A stretch of 7,724 nt of DNA from Methylomarinum sp050304855 (lineage in GTDB: Bacteria > Pseudomonadota > Gammaproteobacteria > Methylococcales > Methylomonadaceae): contig JBNLEI010000256.1 of assembly GCA_050304855.1 (NCBI GenBank), positions 1 to 7,724 of the forward strand, read 5' to 3'. Shown here one piece after another: positions 1 through 4,881 of this stretch. The notes under the pieces are model-generated. The model searched no databases and was not told the DNA's origin. It saw nothing but the letters and a program-made list of their open reading frames with translations. Made by a program: the position numbers and the translations under genes. The first letter of the stretch is position 1. Every line of letters begins with the position of its first letter.

Positions 1-160
1 GCAGAGAATAAAAAAAAATAAAAATTTCACTTTTTGAACGTAATTGCTTACAGAGGTGCTTCATAACTCTAGTACAAAAACGATTCTTTACAAAAAGCGA
101 TGACTCACATTGCACGAACTCAGTAAAATTGATTTGACCAAGATCGTTAATTCGTATGGG
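1..160 (-). other. Open reading frame running off the left edge, possible downstream part of the decayed gene
   Basis: After the stops at 194 and 161 on the minus strand, the frame that carried TVAVDGNV stays open from 160 to the window edge (53 codons, beginning PIRINDLGQINFTEF and containing a VQCESS stretch). It has no start codon or ribosome site of its own. It could be the C-terminal part of the decayed secreted protein or a chance open stretch in A+T-rich DNA. The last 50 bases are so A/T-rich that the translation there (Lys, Phe, Ile) means little. Confidence 0.2.
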
Positions 161-193
161 TCAAACCTGCATATTATGCAAACTATGTTCTAG

Positions 194-416
194 CTATATA
201 TAATTAATCACCCGTGGTACATTGCCGTCCACGGCTACCGTATTTAGTTACGGTTGCGTTTACATTTCCTGAGGCGCCGACATCCCCAGTTACAGGCACC
301 GATTCATTTACGATATTGACAATACCGATTTAATCCGGCTGCACCGCGAAAAGCGACGGACTCAAACCTAGAAGAACCGGAAAAATGGATAGGATAAAGA
401 CCTTGAAAGATTTCAT
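194..416 (-). pseudogene. Decayed gene for a small exported Val/Asn/Thr-rich protein
   Basis: Reading leftward from the ATG at 416, the first 28 codons give a textbook signal peptide: MKSFK, then a hydrophobic core (VFILSIFPVLLGL), then SPSLFA with a likely signal peptidase cut before VQPD. A TAA stop at 332-330 follows directly, but the same frame stays open to 204 and reads IGIVNIVNESVPVTGDVGASG and onward, so one C-to-T change (CAA to TAA) would explain the break. Near 242 the coherent reading moves to another frame, giving TVAVDGNVPRVINYI and a stop at 194. This Val/Asn/Thr style of short alternating strands is seen in small secreted proteins of environmental proteobacteria, but I cannot name the family. 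GGGGG at 425-421 is a good ribosome site. I infer a pseudogene with one nonsense change and one frameshift. The alternative is a genuine 28-residue leader-like peptide. Confidence 0.5.
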
Positions 417-490
417 AGTACCCCCGTTGTGTAGTCAGGGCTGTTTCTTTGCGCTTATCGGACCACGGTACGGCTTGTACAATGACAAAT
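417..490 (-). ncRNA. Possible degenerate c-di-GMP-I (GEMM)-like leader
   Basis: The leader of the decayed gene reads, on the minus strand, GCGCAAAG at 454-447, then CAGCCCTGACTAC, then CGGGGGTACT ending next to the start codon. This order resembles the 3' half of the c-di-GMP-I riboswitch (ACGCAAAG, a GGGCCTA-like strand, then a GGGTTACC-like strand). The 5' half is poor: I see ACAAGCCGTACC where ACAAAGGCAAACC would be expected, and no clean hairpin capped by GAAA. It may be a decayed copy or chance similarity. The final G run also serves as the ribosome binding site. Confidence 0.2.
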
Positions 491-650
491 AACCTGAATT
501 TTCTGCCAATATTGGTAAAAAATACTTTGGATTTTGCTAAATAAAATGATTAAGCTTTGCAATAGTGGCTAACATTTATCTGGTTTCTTATTTTTCTTAA
601 AAATGTTACAAGCAGGATTTAGTTAAGTAAGAATCGTCGTTAAATTTCGA

Positions 651-661
651 ATATCGGATAT
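651..661. promoter_or_regulatory. Palindrome ATATC-G-GATAT, distal copy
   Basis: This is an 11-base palindrome with a single central base. An almost identical copy lies at 722-732, and with flanks the two form a 12-base inverted repeat (650-661 against 722-733). Start-to-start spacing is 71 bases, close to seven helical turns, which would suit two operators bound together through DNA looping. The role is inferred from position only. Confidence 0.4.
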
Positions 662-721
662 AAGAGCGCAACTCAATCGCTATGAAAAAACTTTAACAAA
701 CGCTGTCCGATTCTTAATTTG

Positions 722-732
722 ATATCCGATAT
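722..732. promoter_or_regulatory. Palindrome ATATC-C-GATAT, proximal copy
   Basis: This is the second copy of the 11-base palindrome, ending 20 bases before the preferred start codon at 753. At this position a bound protein would cover the transcription start or early leader and would be expected to repress. A partial match (TCCGAT at 706-711) repeats the right half of this copy (TCCGAT at 725-730) 19 bases upstream, a spacing close to two helical turns. AraC-type proteins often bind direct repeats with about that spacing, so autoregulation is possible. Confidence 0.4.
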
Positions 733-743
733 TTAGTTTTATG

Positions 744-748
744 GGGAA
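744..748 (+). promoter_or_regulatory. Ribosome binding site that selects the start at 753
   Basis: GGGGA lies five bases before the ATG at 753, an ideal distance. The ATG at 741 has only TTTAGTTTT before it, with no purine-rich site. The start at 753 is therefore preferred and removes four residues (MGKL). Confidence 0.6.
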
Positions 749-752
749 GCTC

Positions 753-1841
753 ATGGCATATTCTTCCGTCTCTTCAGAATCAGAACTTGACTCGAAGGTA
801 CGAACGATTGGCATTCTCGCATTCGAAGGCATCGAAATTTTGGATATGATCGCTCCTTTAGATGTTTTTTCTCTTGCCAATATGGGCCTTCAACAACTTC
901 ACTCTTTCGAACAAAATGTTTACCCTATAAAGGTCATTGCTAAAAAAACTGGACCTATTTCCGCTTACAATGGCTTAAAGTTTTATGCCGATTGCGCGTT
1001 GAATGATGTTCAGGACGATATCGATACCTTAATCATACCGGGCGCTCCGGATGTCAGTTGTTTGCTGTCTGACCCAGAACTGAAAGATTGGGCTGCTACG
1101 ATGGCACCCAAGGTGCGAAGAATTGCTTCGGTCTGCACCGGTGCCTTTTTACTGGCCGAAGCAGGTCTGTTAAATGGTCGGTGTGCGACCACGCATTGGG
1201 CCTATTGCGATCGATTACGCAGTAATTACCCGTCAATTAAAGTTGAATCCGATCGGATATTTTTACGTGATGATTTTATTACGACATCAGGCGGCATCAC
1301 TTCAGGTATTGATCTTGCATTGACATTCTTGGAGGAAGATTGGGGCCGGGAACTGGCTTTAGCTACCGCGCAAATGATGGTGGTTTATCTCAAACGGCCA
1401 GGCGGTCAAACTCAATACAGTTCACATCTAGTGAGCGAAAAATCTAATCATCCGGAATTACGCGCATTGTTGATGTGGATTATGGACCATCCATCGGAAG
1501 ATTTACGTAATGAGGTGCTTGCCGATCGTATGTCCATGAGTCTGCGTAATTTCGCTCGCGTCTTTCACGATGAAATCGGGTTAACTCCGGCAAAATTTGT
1601 TGAAAAAGTGAGAATCGATGCGGCACGCCAGTATTTAGGCGATGTTAATATTCGAATAGAAAGCGTGGCTGATAAAGTGGGTTTCAAAGACACCGAACAA
1701 ATGCGTAGAGCTTTCATCCGTAACGTGGGCATTACGCCCGCCGAGTATCGAGATCGGTTCTGTCCTAGTGATCAGCAACCGTTGCCCGTCGTTTCCGATC
1801 GTAAATTAGCCGAAATAAGAAATAAGATAACTAACTTATAG
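753..1841 (+). CDS. GlxA-family transcriptional regulator (DJ-1/PfpI-like domain plus AraC HTH)
   Basis: This 362-residue cytoplasmic protein has two domains. Residues 16-200 form a DJ-1/PfpI (class I glutamine amidotransferase-like) fold: it opens VRTIGILAFEGIEILD, contains DTLIIPGAPD at 91-100, and has the nucleophile-elbow-like SVCTGAFLLAEAGLL with Cys128, followed by ATTHW with His148. Residues 235-336 are an AraC/XylS DNA-binding region with two helix-turn-helix units: VLADRMSMSLRNFARVF followed by GLTPAKFV, and ESVADKVGFKDTEQMRRAF followed by GITPAEYRDRF. This is the arrangement of GlxA-type regulators (such as the choline and carnitine catabolism regulators GbdR and CdhR), where the first domain is thought to bind a small effector rather than catalyse. 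About 26 residues trail the last helix. No metabolic operon lies beside it, so the effector and targets cannot be read from context. Paired palindromes upstream suggest autoregulation. The family call is secure; the pathway is unknown. Confidence 0.92.
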   Translation: MAYSSVSSESELDSKVRTIGILAFEGIEILDMIAPLDVFSLANMGLQQLHSFEQNVYPIKVIAKKTGPISAYNGLKFYADCALNDVQDDIDTLIIPGAPDVSCLLSDPELKDWAATMAPKVRRIASVCTGAFLLAEAGLLNGRCATTHWAYCDRLRSNYPSIKVESDRIFLRDDFITTSGGITSGIDLALTFLEEDWGRELALATAQMMVVYLKRPGGQTQYSSHLVSEKSNHPELRALLMWIMDHPSEDLRNEVLADRMSMSLRNFARVFHDEIGLTPAKFVEKVRIDAARQYLGDVNIRIESVADKVGFKDTEQMRRAFIRNVGITPAEYRDRFCPSDQQPLPVVSDRKLAEIRNKITNL

Positions 1842-2703
1842 AAAGAAATTTTAGAGCTCAACCGTAATGTTGTGAGGGTTGTCGTGTCAGAATAACACTT
1901 TCCCGACTTGGTTAAAGTACCGTATTAACCCAATTGCCTCTGCTCCGATTAATTTTTACTGTAGTCGGATGCAGGTCGCTGTCCAAAAGTAGACCTACTA
2001 ACGATGATTGAAACAAAGCTGAATCGATCATATTCTCGTGTTCCACTTCAAAGCTGCGGCAAGCCATATATTGTGATTGGTGAAACCGATTGGATGTAGA
2101 AGTCCGCCATCAATTGACATTATTCGCCCGAACTATGAGTCACGTTGAAGTTGGGCTACCAACAGCTGAGACACGAAATCTGTCATAAATAGTTTGAACA
2201 CGATTCGGAACCAGGGTTTTTGTGGGACGGTACGGAACCATGGGTTACGAATTAATCGGTTAAGTTAACCCCTATCAACAACCTTGACCCAGATAGATGA
2301 CGGGTGCGGATCATTCATCCGACATCAGAGATTAGAAATAATAGGTACGAATTCGATGCGACCGATAGCTTTTGAAACATACTGTTTTGGCAGAGGTTTT
2401 TAGATTGTTGACACCGGCTGTCGAATGTGTAATCCCGTGATCCGTATCGAGTTAAGAAAATGACGAATCGGCCAAAGGAGTGCTGCAAAACTTTTTCCTG
2501 TCGCTGTGTCTTGGAGTCAGTTCCTAAACATACAAGCAATCTCCCGACTAAACCAAATTTTGAAGGTTCTCTTCGCTTTAGCGTGTACTTTTATATGGTT
2601 ACCTATGTGAAAGGGCACCCCTTAAAGAATCGAATTATTGCCATATTATAGAAAATGGCCTTTTTATGATTTGCCCATTTGTAAGTAACCAAGCCAATAA
2701 TTT

Positions 2704-2727
2704 TAAGGTTGTTAATGATCAACCTTA
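2704..2727. repeat. Perfect 8-bp hairpin or operator dyad upstream of the cyclase
   Basis: TAAGGTTG (2704-2711) pairs perfectly with CAACCTTA (2720-2727) around the loop TTAATGAT, followed by GTTTTA. It could be a weak intrinsic terminator for transcription entering from the left. However, no gene ends nearby, and the dyad lies roughly 45-68 bases before the inferred transcription start of the cyclase, a usual place for an activator site. I favour a regulatory dyad. Confidence 0.4.
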
Positions 2728-2758
2728 GTTTTATCGCACCACGCGACTGAGACGCTAC

Positions 2759-2764
2759 TATAAT
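2759..2764 (+). promoter_or_regulatory. Consensus -10 box (TATAAT) directly before the cyclase start
   Basis: TATAAT ends seven bases before the A of the ATG at 2772, so transcription would start at or within a base or two of that A. The matching -35 position (about 2736-2741, GCACCA) is poor, which suits a promoter that needs an activator. No Shine-Dalgarno sequence precedes the ATG. Together these suggest a leaderless transcript. Confidence 0.4.
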
Positions 2765-2771
2765 TATTTTC

Positions 2772-4100
2772 ATGACCACATCTCAGTTTCCATTAGTCCT
2801 TCGTTCACTGAAATCTATCGTGCCTCTAGGTTCACTCGGGGCAATTTTCTCGTTACTTATTTTGGCAAGCTATGAGCTAAATATCGAAATGCTACATCGG
2901 CCCAGTCCAGATGGTCCCGGTACGCATCCGTTAACGGCATTCACGTTATTTTTGTTAGGTATCGGAATCTGCTGTTGGCGACCTTTCAGAGTCAGACGGG
3001 CGATGTTAGTTTTCACCGGCCTCGCTTGTTTGTTGGCGGCATCAAGGCTCGTTGAAATATTGATGCACCAAACGTTTCTGTCTACATATGTTCCTTTTCA
3101 GCCACAATTACAGGAATATTCTATAAAAGGAAATCCCGTCACTATGGGAATCAATAGTGCAGTGATGGTATTGCTGTTCGGAGTTTCTCTGGTTTTGAAT
3201 GTAAAAAGAAAACATAAACTGTCTACAGCAATAGCTACTATGGGTTTAGGAATTCCATTTGTCAGTCTTGTGGGTCACGCTTACGGAGTGGACGAATTTT
3301 ATGGGGAAATGTCTTCCACCACTATCCTTGCCGGCGTACCAATTGGAATTGCAACAATTTTAACAAATTCCCACCGAGGAGGACTCCGAGCTATTTTAAG
3401 TCCTTGGATAGGAGGAAAAATTGCGCGTATTAAAATTGCCCTAGGCGTTAGCTTTACAGTTGTGCTTGGTTTAATGATTAAAGATTATAGAGAAGCGCTA
3501 GGGATACACGTAGTCGTTATGAGTCTATTTATAGTTCTGTTAATTTCATTTTCGGCTATTTATCATGAAAAAAATGATGCAAAAAGGCGTTCGTTAGAAC
3601 GAAAATTGGCCTTATCGGCAAATACAGATATGTTGACATTATTATGGAGCCGGCATTTTTTTTATGAATCGGCTCTTCTGATAATGGAACACGTTAAACG
3701 TGAAAATGAATCGCTGTCCATTTTGATAATAGATATAGATCATTTTAAACATATCAATGATTCTTATGGACATTTGGCCGGCGATAATGTCTTAAAGGCT
3801 GTATCAAATACGATGCGAAAAAATGTACGAAAGCAAGATATGTGTGCTCGCTATGGTGGCGAAGAATTTGTAATCTTATTGCCTGGGACTGATTTGCGGG
3901 GAGCCGTTGTAATAGCCGAGAAACTAAGAACGGCTGTAGCTAACCAAGATTTTGATATAGGACAACCTGTGACTATCAGTGTAGGTTGTGCCGAGTTTTC
4001 AGACGATGCAAAACTTGAAGATTTTATTAATCGAGCCGATCAATTTTTGTATCAAGCCAAATTAAAAGGACGCAACCGAGTTGCAAGCCAGTTATCTTGA
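2772..4100 (+). CDS. Membrane-bound diguanylate cyclase (GGDEF domain)
   Basis: This 442-residue protein should make cyclic di-GMP from two GTP at the inner membrane. Residues 1-265 hold about eight hydrophobic segments (roughly 16-33, 54-69, 77-98, 125-142, 152-170, 184-199, 219-235, 244-263). The THPLTAFTLFLLGIG and NPVTMGINSAVMVLLFG stretches, and HRGGLRAILSP before GGKIAR, resemble an uncharacterised membrane module found in sensor kinases and cyclases. A short charged linker leads to the GGDEF domain at about 283-440. The active-site loop is GGEEF (362-366), metal and GTP residues lie in DIDHFKHIND (321-330), and the inhibitory site RKQD (353-356) is exactly five residues before GGEEF, so product inhibition is expected. 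The opening motif is atypical: TDMLTLLWSRHFF instead of the usual DxLTGLxNRR. No EAL or PAS domain is present. The start fits the first hydrophobic segment but lacks a ribosome site. Confidence 0.93.
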   Translation: MTTSQFPLVLRSLKSIVPLGSLGAIFSLLILASYELNIEMLHRPSPDGPGTHPLTAFTLFLLGIGICCWRPFRVRRAMLVFTGLACLLAASRLVEILMHQTFLSTYVPFQPQLQEYSIKGNPVTMGINSAVMVLLFGVSLVLNVKRKHKLSTAIATMGLGIPFVSLVGHAYGVDEFYGEMSSTTILAGVPIGIATILTNSHRGGLRAILSPWIGGKIARIKIALGVSFTVVLGLMIKDYREALGIHVVVMSLFIVLLISFSAIYHEKNDAKRRSLERKLALSANTDMLTLLWSRHFFYESALLIMEHVKRENESLSILIIDIDHFKHINDSYGHLAGDNVLKAVSNTMRKNVRKQDMCARYGGEEFVILLPGTDLRGAVVIAEKLRTAVANQDFDIGQPVTISVGCAEFSDDAKLEDFINRADQFLYQAKLKGRNRVASQLS

Positions 4101-4239
4101 TGAAAAAAGATGATGTTTCTCGATAAATCTACTTGAGTGCAGGAGTCATCATCAGTTTAAAAATAATTGCTTAAAAACTGTTTGAAAAAAAGTGACAGTT
4201 TTATGCTATACCTTTTTATTCATAGAGGGGGGGAATCGA
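4101..4239. repeat. Spacer with loose inverted repeat after the cyclase gene
   Basis: GATGATG (4109-4115) and CATCATC (4147-4153) can pair around a 31-base loop, followed by AGTTTAAAAATAATT. It may be a poor terminator of the cyclase transcript. The long loop and missing T run keep it doubtful, and read-through into the next gene is possible. Confidence 0.25.
4225..4233 (+). promoter_or_regulatory. Strong ribosome binding site with a run of seven G that selects the start at 4240
   Basis: GAGGGGGGG lies six bases before ATG at 4240, with a second ATG directly after it. An upstream in-frame GTG at 4192 has no ribosome site (AAAAAAA precedes it), and its 16-residue extension would translate the binding site itself. 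The G7 run could vary in length by slippage, which would change spacing rather than reading frame. Confidence 0.6.
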
Positions 4240-4581
4240 ATGATGGAGCTCAATTATACGTTTACTACAAATCAACTTGAATGCATTAGTGGTCAGGCTT
4301 TGATTTATTTTTGTTCGTGTCCGGCTCAAGTAAGCATCCAAATTAATAGCTTACGCAAGCTTTTCGATTACCAATTAAATTGTGCGGAAAGCCGTACCGA
4401 TAATAATCAGCAAACAGAAGTCCATAAGCGTATCGCGCAAGCAACACAAAAAGCACACCAGATTATGGAAAGCTGTTTAGAAGAGATTTTAGAAATAGAA
4501 GGTTGGGATCGTGAGACATTGACGATGCCGGAAGGATTGAGAGCCTTAATGGAAAACTCGATTGCCGATATTCGAAATTAA
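4240..4581 (+). CDS. Small cytoplasmic protein of unknown function, 113 residues
   Basis: I do not recognise this protein. It is acidic, has no signal peptide or membrane segment, and carries five cysteines (15, 25, 27, 48, 79), with a CSC pair in IYFCSCPAQ. Residues 1-45 look mixed, with probable strands (LNYTFTT, QALIYF, VSIQINS). Residues 58-88 look helical (EVHKRIAQATQKAHQIMESC and on to LEEILEIEG), and the end (TMPEGLRALMENSIADIRN) is another probable helix. It begins 139 bases after the diguanylate cyclase on the same strand and shares its A+T-rich codon use, so the two could be co-transcribed, but the gap is large and the strong ribosome site suggests it can be expressed well on its own. 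The excellent start site and coherent composition argue that it is a real gene. Metal or redox binding through CxC is only a possibility. Confidence 0.75.
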   Translation: MMELNYTFTTNQLECISGQALIYFCSCPAQVSIQINSLRKLFDYQLNCAESRTDNNQQTEVHKRIAQATQKAHQIMESCLEEILEIEGWDRETLTMPEGLRALMENSIADIRN

Positions 4582-4881
4582 GCGTTCATACTCAATATGT
4601 TATCGAGTCGAACAAAATGGCTCTGATAAATCTCATTTGAATGATGGTCAAATTTTGGTGGGGCATCAAAAAGTCGATTGTATATCACTTTTTTCTAGAC
4701 GCACAGCAATGATGTCATACGGTGTCCGCGCCGTATTTTAAGGGCCCGTCGCGCACATCGCGGCATCAGTTCTTGCAATCAAAAGCGTTTAACTGCGCTG
4801 ATAGCCGGCTATATATTTAAACCATCCCATTCACAATGCTAACCCAACGGCCCGCAAGTGGTCGAAACCTGATGTTATCGG
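4582..4881. other. Spacer between convergent genes
   Basis: This stretch separates the 113-residue protein (plus strand) from glutathione reductase (minus strand) and holds no gene I can support. It contains one hairpin with a short T tail (annotated separately) and a perfect 12-base palindrome, ATAGCCGGCTAT, at 4801-4812. No T-rich terminator for the glutathione reductase side is obvious. Confidence 0.5.
4717..4739 (+). terminator. Weak candidate terminator of the plus-strand transcript
   Basis: ATACGG (4717-4722) pairs with CCGTAT (4731-4736) around TGTCCGCG, followed by a run of four T including the last stem base. It lies 135 bases after the stop of the 113-residue protein. The stem is short and the T tract minimal, so this is tentative. 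Confidence 0.25.

Larger units (their letters stand above)
417..740. other. Intergenic spacer between the decayed gene and the GlxA-type regulator
   Basis: No gene is supported here. The left third is the leader of the minus-strand decayed gene. The rest is A+T-rich and should hold the divergent promoter of the regulator at 753, although no hexamer pair stands out. The only clear structure is the pair of ATATC-N-GATAT palindromes, annotated separately. A loose 8-bp inverted repeat (TAACATTT at 570-577, AAATGTTA at 601-608) has a 23-base loop and is not convincing. Confidence 0.5.
1842..2771. other. Long spacer of about 930 bases without a convincing gene
   Basis: Short open frames exist (31 codons at 2004-2099 plus, 63 codons at 2460-2651 plus, 74 codons at 2315-2539 minus), but none has a convincing ribosome site together with plausible protein composition, and I recognise no fragment of a known family. 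An imperfect direct repeat, CGGAACCAGGGTT at 2206-2218 and CGGAACCATGGGTT at 2233-2246, lies near the middle. There are no terminal inverted repeats or transposase fragments. It could be an old, unrecognisable gene remnant or hold an untranslated RNA; the sequence alone does not decide. Confidence 0.5.

Noticed and set aside
741..752. Four-residue N-terminal extension (MGKL) of the GlxA-type regulator
   Set aside because: The ATG at 741 has no ribosome site, whereas GGGGA precedes the ATG at 753 at ideal spacing.
1944..1969. Hairpin TCCGATT...AGTCGGA after the GlxA-type gene as a terminator
   Set aside because: It contains a G-T pair, has a long loop, sits 100 bases after the stop, and has no T run.
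2004..2120. Short overlapping open frames on both strands (31 codons plus, about 30 codons minus)
   Set aside because: Too short, no good ribosome site, no recognisable protein pattern, and they overlap each other on opposite strands.
2408..2436. TTGACA with a possible promoter
   Set aside because: The -35 is perfect but the -10 at 16-17 bases is AATCCC or TAATCC, and no gene lies downstream at a useful distance.
2315..2539. 74-codon open frame on the minus strand
   Set aside because: A weak GGGAG nine bases upstream, but the residue composition is not protein-like, with no motif, no membrane or signal segment, and no partner gene.
2460..2651. 63-codon open frame on the plus strand
   Set aside because: No ribosome site, odd cysteine-rich start (CCKTFSCRC), overlaps another equally poor frame on the other strand.
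4192..4239. GTG start giving a 16-residue longer version of the unknown protein
   Set aside because: No ribosome site before the GTG, and the extension is encoded by the strong ribosome site of the ATG at 4240.
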